Shown piece after piece: positions 16,802 to 25,796 of a stretch of 40,882 bases of DNA (positions are counted from its first letter, which is position 1; the number at the start of each line of letters is the position of its first letter). The notes under the pieces were generated by a model, which ran no database searches, was not told the origin of the DNA, and saw nothing but the letters and a program-made list of their open reading frames with translations. The DNA lies in NCBI GenBank assembly GCA_035529435.1, contig DATKWS010000129.1, positions 1 through 40,882 of the forward strand, in the 5' to 3' direction. Position numbers and translations under genes: made by a program. The stretch comes from DATKWS01 sp035529435 (GTDB lineage: Bacteria > Krumholzibacteriota > Krumholzibacteriia > Krumholzibacteriales > Krumholzibacteriaceae).

Positions 16802-17293
16802 TCACAGTTCATCATATATTCGTTCAACCCGGTCCCGGTTCCGCACGACCATGACGGGACACTTCACCTTCCGCAGGATGCGCTCTCCCTCCTCGTAGAA
16901 CGAGTCCCTGAGACTCAGAACCTCTCCGAGTTCCCCCTGGACGAGGAGATCGCTGCTATGCTCATCGACCTCCCGGGCCACCTCTTCGTGGACGACCCCC
17001 TTCTTGAGCACGGTTTCGATCGTGAGGCCCTTCCGGTCGGCGAGTTTCGCAACGTAGTTGAGGTATCTCTTCCCGTCCTCCTCGAGGTCCCGTTCGTAAT
17101 CCATCTTTTCCATCTGAACGAATACCCTGGCTTTCAAGAGCTCGCTCAGGAGGTTCTCGTTGACGACGTAAATGGCCCTGAGACTCGAACCATATATCTT
17201 GCTCATGACGATCGCCATCTGGGCCGCGAGAATGGAAGACTCACTGCCGTCGATATAGAGGAGAATCCTCTTCAACGGATTCACTTCGTTCAT
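16802..17293 (-). CDS. Universal stress protein family (UspA-like), coupled to ATPase subunit D
   Basis: A 163-residue UspA-fold protein: RILLYIDGSESSILAAQMAI at the N terminus, a long central helical part and the C-terminal strand CPVMVVRNR. In ATP-binding Usp proteins a G-x2-G-x9-G-S/T loop precedes the last helix; here the equivalent is GELGEVLSLRDSFYEEGER, which keeps the first two glycines but lacks the G-S/T part. ATP binding is therefore doubtful. Its start codon overlaps the stop codon of V-ATPase subunit D (ATGA at 17293-17290), and GGGGAACC precedes it. The overlap implies translational coupling, so it is probably made in proportion to the ATPase. Possible roles are membrane-energy stress sensing or tuning of the ATPase; both are inference. 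Confidence 0.88.
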   Translation of the reverse strand: MNEVNPLKRILLYIDGSESSILAAQMAIVMSKIYGSSLRAIYVVNENLLSELLKARVFVQMEKMDYERDLEEDGKRYLNYVAKLADRKGLTIETVLKKGVVHEEVAREVDEHSSDLLVQGELGEVLSLRDSFYEEGERILRKVKCPVMVVRNRDRVERIYDEL

Positions 17294-17928
17294 GATGGTT
17301 CCCCTTTTCGCCGAGAGAGACGGTTCTTGATCAGTTTGAGGACGAAAAAGGCCTCCCTCTCCGATTCTTCGAGTGCCATCTCGATATATTTCAATGTTTC
17401 ATCATAATCGGGAATGAATATCTTCTCAAGCGCATTGACCCTTCGAATCGTTTTCGAAACCTCGCGTGAGAGCCGCACGAGGGAGATACGCGCCTCCGCC
17501 AGCGTGCCGAGAGCCCCAAGAACCTCACGGAACTTCTTGATCGCCTCGTCGATCCAGATGCTGCTCTCGGCGGCGGCGAAGTAGGGTGAACGATCCTCGA
17601 ACTCGACACGGACGCGGGGGAGCGACACGCCCATGACCCGCTTCTGCGAGAATTTGATATTCGATTGTATATTCATGCCGACCGCGATCAGGTTGACCTC
17701 ACGCCTGCCCATCCTGAGGATCGCCTGATCGAGTGCATTGAAGGCCTCCGCGAGCCTGGACTCGACCTGTTCCTGCGCCTCGACGGCGCGGTCGATGAGG
17801 CCCATGAGCTCCACGACGAGGATCTTCCGCTTCTGGTCGAGCAGCTCCCACCCCTCGCGTGCGAATCCGAGATCCCTGCGGATCCTCATGAGGTTCGTCT
17901 TGGTCGGTGCTACCTCGTATTGCGCCAT
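17290..17928 (-). CDS. atpD: V/A-type ATP synthase subunit D (central stalk)
   Basis: A 212-residue, strongly helical protein that forms the rotating central shaft joining the A3B3 head to the membrane ring. The family start MAQYEVAPTKTNLMRIRRDLGFAREGWELLDQKR matches subunit D, and the C-terminal helix ends with VNALEKIFIPDYDETLKYIEMALEESEREAFFVLKLIKNR, the other half of the antiparallel coiled coil. Length is typical (about 200-215). It follows subunit B by about 60 bases and is coupled at its stop to the universal stress gene. Confidence 0.95.
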   Translation of the reverse strand: MAQYEVAPTKTNLMRIRRDLGFAREGWELLDQKRKILVVELMGLIDRAVEAQEQVESRLAEAFNALDQAILRMGRREVNLIAVGMNIQSNIKFSQKRVMGVSLPRVRVEFEDRSPYFAAAESSIWIDEAIKKFREVLGALGTLAEARISLVRLSREVSKTIRRVNALEKIFIPDYDETLKYIEMALEESEREAFFVLKLIKNRLSRRKGEPS

Positions 17929-17989
17929 CGTGTTCCAGCTTCCCGTCCCGCCCGCCGCGGTCCCGGATGGGGGGCCGCCCGATGCGGGA

Positions 17990-19399
17990 CTACTTGCCGT
18001 AGAACTTGTTGATCTCCTCCGCCGTCATCCGGTACAGCTCATCGCGCGGGAGTGTGGAGATAACCTCCCATCCGATGTCGAGCGTAGTATCGATGCTGCG
18101 GTCCTCGTGCTCGTTCTGGCTGAGAAATTGCCGTTCGAAACGCTCCCCGAACTCCATATAGACCTTGTCGAGCGGCGTGAGCTCCTCCTCGCCGATCACC
18201 GCCGCCAGCGCACGCACATCCTTGACGTGCGAGTAGGCGGCGAAGAGCTGGCTCGCGAGGTGCGCGTGGTCGGCGCGCGTCATCCCCTCGCCGATCCCGT
18301 CCTTCATCAGGCGCGACAGGGACGGCAGCCCTGCGATGGGCGGGTAGATATTCCGGTGGTCGAGCTCGCGCTCCAGGACGATCTGTCCCTCGGTGATGTA
18401 CCCGGAAAGATCGGGCACGGGGTGCGAGATATCGTCGTTGGGCATCGTGAGAATCGGCATCTGCGTGATCGATCCCTCGATTCCCTTGATCATACCGGCC
18501 CGCTCGTAGATATTCGAGAGATCGCTGTACAGGTACCCCGGGTACCCCTTCCGGCTCGGTATCTCCTCGCGGATCGTCGAGATCTCCCGCAGCGATTCGC
18601 AGTAGTTGGTCATATCGGTCAGAATCACGAGCACGTGCATGTTCATGTCGAATGCGAGGTACTCGGCCGCGGTGAGGGCCGTGCGCGGCGTCACGAGGCG
18701 TTCCACCGACGGATCGTCGGCGAGGTTCAGCACCAGCACGACCTTCTCGAGCACGCCCGATTCCTCGAAATTGCGGATGAAGTACTGCGCGACGTCGTGC
18801 TTGATCCCCATCGCGGCGAACACCACGGCGAAGGAGGTCTCCTTGCCGAGTATCTTCGCCTGCCGCGTGATCTGGGCGACGATCCTGTTGTGCGGAAGGC
18901 CGGTGCCGGAGAAGATCGGCAGCTTCTGGCCCCGTACGAGCGTATTCATTCCGTCGATGGCCGAGATGCCGGTCTGTATGAACTCACGCGGGTACTCGCG
19001 GGCGGTGGGATTGATCGGCAGGCCGTTGACGTCCCTGATCCGCTCAGCGCGGGGCGGCGGGCCGCCATCGATCGGCTGGCCCAATCCGTTGAATACGCGC
19101 CCCAGTATCTCGCCGCTCACGCCGAACATGAGCGGCTCGCCGCGGAAACGGACCCGCGTTTCCGGTATCGAGAGCCCCGAGGTCCCCTCAAACACCTGGA
19201 TCACCGCGGACTTCTCCCCGCTCTCGAGAATCATCCCGAGCCGCACCCTGCCGCTCGGATCGACGATCTCTGCGATCTCGTTGTACCCGACGTTGTGAAT
19301 GCCGCTCACGAATACGAGGGGACCGGCGACCTGGCTGATCCCGATATACTCGCGGCCTTCGATCAAACTCTTTTTCGCCATACCGTCACCGTTTCTCAT
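17990..19399 (-). CDS. atpB: V/A-type ATP synthase subunit B (regulatory head subunit)
   Basis: The non-catalytic nucleotide-binding subunit of the A3B3 hexamer, about 469 residues. Signatures are IEGREYIGISQVAGPLVFVSG, GEILGRVFNGLGQPIDGGP, the degenerate P-loop region GQKLPIFSGTGLPHN (no Walker A lysine, as usual for B) and the conserved GYPGYLYSDLSNIYERAGM and GSITQMPILTMPNDDISHPVPDLSGYITEGQI segments. Two starts are possible. ATG 19399 overlaps the subunit A stop (ATGA) and has GGAGAG 8 bases upstream. ATG 19381 gives the more usual MAKKSL beginning but only a weak GGTGA. I list 19399, with the shorter form as alternative. It sits between A and D in the normal order. Confidence 0.94.
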   Translation of the reverse strand: MRNGDGMAKKSLIEGREYIGISQVAGPLVFVSGIHNVGYNEIAEIVDPSGRVRLGMILESGEKSAVIQVFEGTSGLSIPETRVRFRGEPLMFGVSGEILGRVFNGLGQPIDGGPPPRAERIRDVNGLPINPTAREYPREFIQTGISAIDGMNTLVRGQKLPIFSGTGLPHNRIVAQITRQAKILGKETSFAVVFAAMGIKHDVAQYFIRNFEESGVLEKVVLVLNLADDPSVERLVTPRTALTAAEYLAFDMNMHVLVILTDMTNYCESLREISTIREEIPSRKGYPGYLYSDLSNIYERAGMIKGIEGSITQMPILTMPNDDISHPVPDLSGYITEGQIVLERELDHRNIYPPIAGLPSLSRLMKDGIGEGMTRADHAHLASQLFAAYSHVKDVRALAAVIGEEELTPLDKVYMEFGERFERQFLSQNEHEDRSIDTTLDIGWEVISTLPRDELYRMTAEEINKFYGK

Positions 19400-21165
19400 T
19401 CGAACATCTCTCCGACACGCTGCATCGAACGGTGGAGCCTGTCGCGTATCTCGTCTATCCGCCCTATATCCTCGTTCGCCACCGAGAATTTCATCCGCAT
19501 GATCTCGGATGTCACCTCGAGCCGTTTGAGCTGGTGAATGGTGGCACCCTTCTTGATATTCTCGAGTCCCAGCCGGTAGTAGTCCACGATCACCCGCAGC
19601 ATCTTGATCTGCTTTTCCGGCGTGCAGTACATATCGATACGATCGAAGCTGTTCTGCTGTAGGAATGCGTTCTTGAATATCGTACACGTCTCGAGCACGA
19701 TCCGCTGCGTATCGGGCAGCACGTCGGGGCCGACGAGCTTGACGACCTGCTGCAATTTGCCCTCCTGCTGGAGGAGATCCATGATCTTCAGCCGGAGCTC
19801 CATCCACTCCCCGCCGGAACGTTCCTGCCACCAGTCGCTGATCTCCTCCACATACTCGCTGTAGCTGTCGAGCCACGAGACCGCCGGGTAGTGGCGGGCG
19901 TTGGCGAGCTGGCGGTCGAGCGCCCAGAGGCAACGAACGAATCGCTTGGTATGCTGGGTGACCGGCTCCGAGAAATCGCCGCCCGGGGGTGAGACCGATC
20001 CCACGATGCTGATCGATCCTTCGGATGCCCCCAACGTTTCCACCATCCCGGCGCGTTCGTAGAACTCGGCGAGACGCGTGGGAAGGTAGGCGGGATATCC
20101 CTCGTCGGCGGGCATCTCCTCCATCCGCCCCGAGAGCTCCCTGAGGGCCTCGGCCCAGCGGGATGTCGAATCGGCCATGATCGCCACGTGGTACCCCTGA
20201 TCCCGGTAGTACTCGGCGATCGTGATCCCCGTGTAGATCGAGGCCTCGCGCGCGGCGACCGGCATGTTCGACGTGTTGGCGATGAGAATCGTCCGTTCCA
20301 TGATCGGCCGTTTGGTGCGCGGATCGATCAGCTCGGGGAATGATATCAGAACGTCGGTCATCTCGTTACCGCGCTCCCCGCACCCGATATAGACGATGAT
20401 ATCGGCATCGCTCCACTTTGAGAGGGCGTGCTGTATCATCGTCTTGCCCGTTCCGAACCCGCCGGGAACGACGACGGTGCCACCCTTGGCGACCGGAAAG
20501 AGGGTGTCGATGACGCGCTGCCCCGTGATGAGGGGCAGGCGGAGCGGGAGTCTCCCCCGGACGGGGCGGCCGCGCCGCACGGGCCAGCGCTGGTGCATCT
20601 TCACCTCCACCGTACTACCCGCGGCATCCGCGAGCTTCAGCACGACCTCATCGACCGTATACGCACCGGCCGGCGCGACCCAATCGACCGTGCCGCGCGC
20701 CCCGGGAGGCACGAGCACCCGATGCTCGATCAGCTCCGTCTCCCGCACGGTACCGATCACCTCGCCGCCCGTTACCGCGGCGCCGGCCTTTAGGACCGGT
20801 TCGAACTTCCATTTCAGATCCCGCCTGAGGGCGGCGACGTGAATCCCCTTCTGGATATACTGGTCGGTCGCGTCCCTGATGACCTCGAGCGGCCGCTGGA
20901 TGCCGTCGTAGATCGTACCCAGAAGACCCGGCCCGAGCTCGACGGAAAGGGGCACGCCGGCGCTGTAGATGCTCGATCCCGGCGCGAGTCCCGTCGTATC
21001 CTCGTAGACCTGGATCGTGGCCCTGTCAATCTCGAGCTTCACGATCTCACCGACGAGATGGTGCTCGCCGACCTCGACGAGGTCCAGCATCTTGGCCTTC
21101 GCAATCCCCTTCGCGTGGACGACCGGCCCGATGACTCGTTCAACCGTACCGATTATTTCAAGCAC
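19396..21165 (-). CDS. atpA: V/A-type ATP synthase subunit A (catalytic)
   Basis: The catalytic head subunit, 589 residues. It has the N-terminal barrel (EIIGTVERVIGPVVHAKG), the A-type bulge region and the Walker A motif GGFGTGKT near residue 235 followed by MIQHALSKWSDADIIVYIGCGERGNEM. The catalytic glutamate is in GERGNE; MADSTSRWAEALRELSGRMEEMPADEGYPAYL is also conserved. GTG 21165 is chosen because GAGGAG lies 8 bases before it and it gives the family start; the frame extends upstream only as non-coding-like sequence overlapping subunit E. It follows E by 4 bases and overlaps the B start codon. The enzyme either makes ATP or pumps ions at the cytoplasmic membrane. Confidence 0.96.
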   Translation of the reverse strand: MLEIIGTVERVIGPVVHAKGIAKAKMLDLVEVGEHHLVGEIVKLEIDRATIQVYEDTTGLAPGSSIYSAGVPLSVELGPGLLGTIYDGIQRPLEVIRDATDQYIQKGIHVAALRRDLKWKFEPVLKAGAAVTGGEVIGTVRETELIEHRVLVPPGARGTVDWVAPAGAYTVDEVVLKLADAAGSTVEVKMHQRWPVRRGRPVRGRLPLRLPLITGQRVIDTLFPVAKGGTVVVPGGFGTGKTMIQHALSKWSDADIIVYIGCGERGNEMTDVLISFPELIDPRTKRPIMERTILIANTSNMPVAAREASIYTGITIAEYYRDQGYHVAIMADSTSRWAEALRELSGRMEEMPADEGYPAYLPTRLAEFYERAGMVETLGASEGSISIVGSVSPPGGDFSEPVTQHTKRFVRCLWALDRQLANARHYPAVSWLDSYSEYVEEISDWWQERSGGEWMELRLKIMDLLQQEGKLQQVVKLVGPDVLPDTQRIVLETCTIFKNAFLQQNSFDRIDMYCTPEKQIKMLRVIVDYYRLGLENIKKGATIHQLKRLEVTSEIMRMKFSVANEDIGRIDEIRDRLHRSMQRVGEMFE

Positions 21166-21169
21166 TTCG

Positions 21170-21817
21170 TTACTCCTCGCTCTCCGGTGGCGAGTACACC
21201 TCTTCGAAAATGATATTCCGTATCTCGTCCCGCAAGCGGTAGATCCGCGCTTCGAACGTATTGTCGAAAATGACTTTACCGCTGGGCACGCCGACCCTTG
21301 CCCCCCCCAGCGTGGGCATTTCCAGCGCGAGCGCTTCGAGGTGCTCGGCGCGCCGTCCCGATTTCGCCAGGGCGGCCCGCACGGCGTCTGACACGCGGCT
21401 CCCGAGAAGCTCGACGTCACCGCGATCCACGTAGACGAGGAATTGCTCGCCGTCGAGGGCGCCGATCGCCTCGGTGATGAGACCGGCGAGGATACCGGTA
21501 TAATCGCTCCTATCGCGGATACCGCGAAGCACGTGCGAGACCTTCTCCTGAACGACCGAGACGACTTCCTCCCGCGCCCTCAGTTGCGTCCGCTTGACCT
21601 CGAGATTCACGCTGGATAGAAGCCGTCGCCGCTCCAGTTCTCCCCTCTCATGCGCCTCCCTCATCTGGGTCTCCGATACCCGCTTTGCCTCCTCCTCGGC
21701 CTTGCCGATTATCCCGGCCGCCGTCTCCTCCGCCTTGCCGCGAATCGACTCGATATCCCTCTCGCCGTCCTCGATTATCTGGCTACAGATCTTGTCGACC
21801 GGTTCGTTATCGATCAC
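21170..21817 (-). CDS. atpE: V/A-type ATP synthase subunit E (peripheral stalk)
   Basis: A 215-residue peripheral-stalk protein. The N-terminal two-fifths is a long charged helix (IIEDGERDIESIRGKAEETAAGIIGKAEEEAKRVSETQM), which pairs with subunit H/G in a coiled coil. The C-terminal part is the globular head-binding domain ending in GARVGVPSGKVIFDNTFEARIYRLRDEIRNIIFEEV, a typical subunit E ending. Translation starts at GTG 21817 with AGGGG about 8 bases before. It lies between F and A; many operons have E before C and F. Confidence 0.92.
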   Translation of the reverse strand: MIDNEPVDKICSQIIEDGERDIESIRGKAEETAAGIIGKAEEEAKRVSETQMREAHERGELERRRLLSSVNLEVKRTQLRAREEVVSVVQEKVSHVLRGIRDRSDYTGILAGLITEAIGALDGEQFLVYVDRGDVELLGSRVSDAVRAALAKSGRRAEHLEALALEMPTLGGARVGVPSGKVIFDNTFEARIYRLRDEIRNIIFEEVYSPPESEE

Positions 21818-21861
21818 AACGTTACCCCTGTCGAAGGTCTACCATTGTACCGCTTTCGCGA

Positions 21862-22170
21862 TCATATACTCACTCCTACCGCCGACCGCACCATCTCCCT
21901 GATCGAGATCCGTCCCTCGAGCGGCCCCCCACGGTCCGGTATCTCGATAACGAGGGGAAACGTATGACCGTAGGTGTACTGCTCCATCTCCTCGTGAATC
22001 GATGCGGCGATCCGTTCGGTCGTTATGACGATACCGATCTCCGAATCGGAGGAGAAGGCCTTGCTCATCGCCTCGCGCGCCTCGTCGGCGGATTCCACCA
22101 CCTCTCCCTCCAGCCCCACGAGCTTGAAGCCCGTCACCGTGTTCTCGTCTGCGATTACGTAAAATTTCAT
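21862..22170 (-). CDS. atpF: V/A-type ATP synthase subunit F
   Basis: A 102-residue small protein with the Rossmann-like subunit F fold: KFYVIADENTVTGFKLVGLEG at the N terminus, the GIVITTERIA strand, and FPLVIEIPDRGGP. It binds the central stalk and modulates rotation. Length is typical. It lies 44 bases before subunit E and 73 bases after the proteolipid gene. Confidence 0.93.
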   Translation of the reverse strand: MKFYVIADENTVTGFKLVGLEGEVVESADEAREAMSKAFSSDSEIGIVITTERIAASIHEEMEQYTYGHTFPLVIEIPDRGGPLEGRISIREMVRSAVGVSI

Positions 22171-22243
22171 CGTGCACCTTCCGGTCCAAGGGCCGCCCGC
22201 CCCGCCCCGATCGTGCTCACCCGGTCCCCCGCCGCGGCGGGTA

Positions 22244-22660
22244 TCAGATCTTGGTGAGGATCATGATCGAGATGATGAGACCGTAGATCGCGATTCCCTC
22301 CGCAAGACCGACATAGATGAGCGCTCTCGCGGCCAGCTCGGGCTTCTCGCCGATGGCGCCGAGCGCGGCCGAGCCGACGTACGCCACGGCGATCCCCGCT
22401 CCGATGCTTCCGATCGCCGTCGAGAAGGCGGCGGCGGCGAATCCCCACATGGTCACCCTGGCCTGCTCGGGTGAATAGGTCTTTTCAGCCAGCACCTGCT
22501 GCGCCGCCGCCTCCTGTGCGACCGGCTGCCGGCCGTACACATCGGCCACGGTGCTGGCCAGGGTTATCAGCAGGACGATAAAAACGGTGGAAAATACCGC
22601 AGCTGCCGAGTAGGAGATCCATTTTTTCATCTTCTTCCTGCGCTCCACTTGCTGGGACAT
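22244..22660 (-). CDS. atpK: V/A-type ATP synthase proteolipid (subunit K/c) with N-terminal extension
   Basis: The ion-carrying ring subunit, 138 residues. The C-terminal 70 residues are a single two-helix proteolipid hairpin: GFAAAAFSTAIGSIGAGIAVAYVG, the polar loop GEKPE, and GLAEGIAIYGLIISIMIL with the ion-binding glutamate E121. Before it stands an extra hydrophobic segment (residues about 14-37) and an Ala/Gln-rich linker, so the protein has a signal peptide or third membrane helix not found in minimal archaeal 80-residue c subunits. The glutamate is followed by glycine rather than serine or threonine, and no glutamine lies in the first helix, which favours protons over sodium (inference). 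Both ATG 22660 (AGGAG, spacing 10) and ATG 22630 (AGGA, spacing 5) are possible starts. Confidence 0.92.
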   Translation of the reverse strand: MSQQVERRKKMKKWISYSAAAVFSTVFIVLLITLASTVADVYGRQPVAQEAAAQQVLAEKTYSPEQARVTMWGFAAAAFSTAIGSIGAGIAVAYVGSAALGAIGEKPELAARALIYVGLAEGIAIYGLIISIMILTKI

Positions 22661-22675
22661 ACCGCTGTGCTCCTT

Positions 22676-24667
22676 TCATTCTTCCCGATCGGACATCACT
22701 CCCAGCCCGATCGGTTTGTACGCTACACCACCACCCAGGAAGAACTTGCCGAAAAACTCGTAGTACTCGAGTCGAATTGCCTGGATCGTCACCACGAGAC
22801 CCTCGAGGGCTATGATGACTGCGTTGCCGAGAATCAGGATCAGCGCCGAATAGACCACTCCCCCGCTCTTGCCCTTCACCATATCGACGAGGCTGAAAAC
22901 GGCGATGAAGAGCCCGACGTGCGCGAGGGAGAATGCCGCGACGCGGATGAACGAAACGGTGTTTGCGAGATACCCGGTGAATATCTCTACCACCTCGATG
23001 ACCGTTTCCATCAGATAGGTCATGAAACCCTTCTCGAAGTTGACCCGGCGGTGCTGGATGAGCGCCGTGATCGGCTCGCGGAGAAACAGCACGATGACGG
23101 GCACGCCGATCGCGTAGATCACGATCTTCAGGGGTACCGGACGGTTGGAGAGAAAGATCGACACCGCCCCGATCCCGCCCCAGTAGATGATGGCGCTCAC
23201 GAGCCCCGCATGGTCGAAGAGGGTCGTCCTGAAATCACCGACACGGAGCGCATTGATAATATTGAATACGATTCCCAGCGTGACCATGCCGATACCGAAG
23301 TATATCGCGATCTTGAAAAAGTAAATGACGTTGTGCATCGGTTTCATCCACACGTGCGGGATGAGCTCCTCGAGACCGAATATGCTGCCGAAGAGGAATC
23401 CAAAGACCACGGACGAGATGCCGCAGTAGAACGCGAGTTTGCCCACGAGGCGGGTCGCATCAGCGGCGCGTTTCGGCCGGAATCCGAGCAGCCACCCGAT
23501 CAGCATCAGTATGGCGCCGTGCCCGATATCGCCGAACATCATGCCGAACATCGCGAGGAATGTCACCGCGACGAAGAGGGTTGGATCGATGAACGTGTAC
23601 TCGGGGAGTCCATAGCTCGAGACGAGCATCTCGAACGGGCGAAAGAATCCCGGATGCCTCAGGAGTACCGGCACCTTGTACTTGCCGTGCTTTATGCCGG
23701 CGATCTCCTCCGGTGGTACGACCTCGATGATGGCCCGTCCCTTGGCGGCGCGGAGTATCTCCTGCTCGACGAGCCGCCGTTTGTTACTCGGTACCCAGCC
23801 GGAAAAGATATACGTCTTGCGCGTTTTCTTGAGGTAGCTCTTGACCTCGAGCAGCAGGAGCGCCACCTGGAGCGAGCGGTGGTACTCGGTGATCGCCGGC
23901 GCGTTGTGCTCGCTGATGTCGCGCAATTCCTCGTCGACACCGGCGATACTCTTGCGCAATTCGTCGACCTTGCCCTCCAGCTCCCCCGTCACCATCCCCG
24001 TCCCCTTGGTCGCCTCCTCGGGCATCTCGATCTCCTCGAACGAAGCCTCCCTGAGGATTCGCTTGAGTTTGAGGCGGTCCGTCTTGAGCCCGATCAGGAG
24101 GATCACCTCACGGTCATCCCGGTGGACGAGCTGTAATGCAACGGCGGCGAGCGGGGCGATCTTCTCGTTTATATAGCCGAGATTCTCGGAACGAACCTCG
24201 CCGTAATGAATCTCGAGAAACGTGTAGGGGGTCATCGCCGGCGGCAGGCCCACCGTTTCGAGCGGCGCTACCTCGTTCAAGATGCCCTGCAGCCGTTCCA
24301 ACCGGACCTCGATCTCCTTGCGGCGCTCGACCATTGCCTCCACTTTGGTCTCGAGAGACGATACCTCGGTGCCCATTGTGGTGAGATCGGAGGGGGATAC
24401 CTCGAGGTGGCGGTCATCCACCGGCCCCGGCGGGAGCCTGCGGATCGCGAGATTCTTCATCAACGTCGAAACGCGGGCCCGCAACTGATCGATCTCCTCG
24501 CTGACCTTTCGCGCCTGGAACCCCTCGAGATTCTCCGCCCATTCCTCCTGATCACCGAGCTGTACGAGGTGCAGCATCCCGAGGCGCACGATCGCCTTCG
24601 CCACCGAATCGACCTCGGTTTCGAATACGACGACGTTCACCTGATGCATCCGCTCGGGTGTAAACAT
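22676..24667 (-). CDS. atpI: V/A-type ATP synthase subunit I (a subunit)
   Basis: The membrane stator subunit, 663 residues. The N-terminal half is cytoplasmic and helical (MHQVNVVVFETEVDSVAKAI; LETKVEAMVERRKEIEVRLERL) and binds the peripheral stalks. The C-terminal half has about seven or eight membrane segments, including FVAVTFLAMFGMMFGDIGHGAILM, the family signature, and the channel-forming helix region FIRVAAFSLAHVG, with the essential arginine of the ion half-channels. It is full length. GGGGAA precedes the ATG at 24667. It lies between subunit C and the proteolipid. Confidence 0.95.
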   Translation of the reverse strand: MFTPERMHQVNVVVFETEVDSVAKAIVRLGMLHLVQLGDQEEWAENLEGFQARKVSEEIDQLRARVSTLMKNLAIRRLPPGPVDDRHLEVSPSDLTTMGTEVSSLETKVEAMVERRKEIEVRLERLQGILNEVAPLETVGLPPAMTPYTFLEIHYGEVRSENLGYINEKIAPLAAVALQLVHRDDREVILLIGLKTDRLKLKRILREASFEEIEMPEEATKGTGMVTGELEGKVDELRKSIAGVDEELRDISEHNAPAITEYHRSLQVALLLLEVKSYLKKTRKTYIFSGWVPSNKRRLVEQEILRAAKGRAIIEVVPPEEIAGIKHGKYKVPVLLRHPGFFRPFEMLVSSYGLPEYTFIDPTLFVAVTFLAMFGMMFGDIGHGAILMLIGWLLGFRPKRAADATRLVGKLAFYCGISSVVFGFLFGSIFGLEELIPHVWMKPMHNVIYFFKIAIYFGIGMVTLGIVFNIINALRVGDFRTTLFDHAGLVSAIIYWGGIGAVSIFLSNRPVPLKIVIYAIGVPVIVLFLREPITALIQHRRVNFEKGFMTYLMETVIEVVEIFTGYLANTVSFIRVAAFSLAHVGLFIAVFSLVDMVKGKSGGVVYSALILILGNAVIIALEGLVVTIQAIRLEYYEFFGKFFLGGGVAYKPIGLGVMSDREE

Positions 24668-24677
24668 ATCATTCCCC

Positions 24678-25739
24678 TCAGAACGACACCCGCAGGTGGC
24701 TCTCGATCTCCCCGCGATCCATGCGGTAAACCTTTCCGTTCAGGATGGTGATGATGTTCCGGATCTCGGTACGCTTGAGGATCAGGTACGCGAGAATGGT
24801 CCCGATAGTGAATGGAAATCCCATGAGCGCGTGCTTCGCCTCGGCGATCAGCTGGTTCCAGAGAATGATCTCGAGCAGGTAGAGCTTGCTCAGCTGGCCT
24901 TCCCGTATCAGTGCATCGGTCGCCTGCCCCAACGATTTCTCCAGGGCGACCATCAGAACCTCCCGCAGCGTATCGGCCCTGAATGCGCGCGTGAGACGGT
25001 CCCTCGTCATCCGGTACCCGCCGGGTATATGGTAATCGAGCAAAGCGCCGACGGGAACATCGTAGTAGAATTTCAAACGCACCAGCCACCCGATATTCTT
25101 CTGGTCGATTTCAATGCCGACGAGCTGCATGGCGATCTCGCGATCCCTTTTCGAGAGGGCCCTGACGAGCTTCAAGAGGCGGCGGTAATAATCCACCTCG
25201 AGGTTTATCTCGATGGGAAACAGCGTGCCCCGCTCCTTGTAGTCGTCGAGCACCGCCTGCATCGCTCCCATGAAGGGTGTACCCCCCAGCAGTACGAGTG
25301 TCTCCTCGATCGAGTGCGCCTCGGCAATCGCCTGGTAAGGAAGCGAATGGGGCAGCTCCCGGCGAATGATATACTTCATCTCCTCCTCGCCGCGGCTTCC
25401 CTCGCGCATCCGGAGGACCACCTTGAGATTCTCTATCTCGTATTTCTCGATGAAGTGGGCGATGAGAGCCTTCTCGGCGCCGCGGAGATCCCGCAGCAGC
25501 TCCGCGTGCCAGCCGATTTCCCGCTCGATCAGAAGGCGCTCCCCGACGCGCGGATCGAATGTTATCTCGGGTTTCGAGAATATATCCTCGTAGACCGTTC
25601 CGCCGAGCACCGCGTAGAATTCGGGGAGGTCGCGCGTCTCGGCGAGGCGGTTGACAAGCTCCGGGGCGAGCAGCGTGCTGAGCCTCGCCCGCACCTTGGC
25701 ATTCACCAGTGAATACTTGCTTACCGGTCCGAAAATCAT
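24678..25739 (-). CDS. atpC: V/A-type ATP synthase subunit C (AC39/V0D)
   Basis: A helical funnel-shaped protein of about 353 residues that links the central shaft to the membrane ring. Family features are SKYSLVNAKVRARLSTLL at the N terminus, helical repeats with DLPEFYAVLGGTVYEDIF and FEKYEIENLK-type segments (here IEKYEIENLKVVLRMR), and the C-terminal TIGTILAYLILKRTEIRNIITILNGK. ATG 25739 gives the family-like start, with AAGGA 12 bases upstream. A GTG at 25787 would add 16 residues and nearly abut subunit H but has no ribosome site. The position directly after H and before I is unusual, since C usually follows E. Confidence 0.92.
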   Translation of the reverse strand: MIFGPVSKYSLVNAKVRARLSTLLAPELVNRLAETRDLPEFYAVLGGTVYEDIFSKPEITFDPRVGERLLIEREIGWHAELLRDLRGAEKALIAHFIEKYEIENLKVVLRMREGSRGEEEMKYIIRRELPHSLPYQAIAEAHSIEETLVLLGGTPFMGAMQAVLDDYKERGTLFPIEINLEVDYYRRLLKLVRALSKRDREIAMQLVGIEIDQKNIGWLVRLKFYYDVPVGALLDYHIPGGYRMTRDRLTRAFRADTLREVLMVALEKSLGQATDALIREGQLSKLYLLEIILWNQLIAEAKHALMGFPFTIGTILAYLILKRTEIRNIITILNGKVYRMDRGEIESHLRVSF

Positions 25740-25796
25740 TGCGCGCGTGAATCCTTCTTTGAATGCCTCTGCGTATGCCTTCCGCACACTGCCGGT

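Noticed and set aside
17738..19537. 599-residue open frame on the plus strand
   Set aside because: Antisense to ATPase subunits D and B, whose sequences are unmistakable; composition is that of a shadow frame.
22649..24136. 495-residue open frame on the plus strand
   Set aside because: Antisense to ATPase subunit I; rich in Asp, Glu, His and Arg without any recognisable fold.
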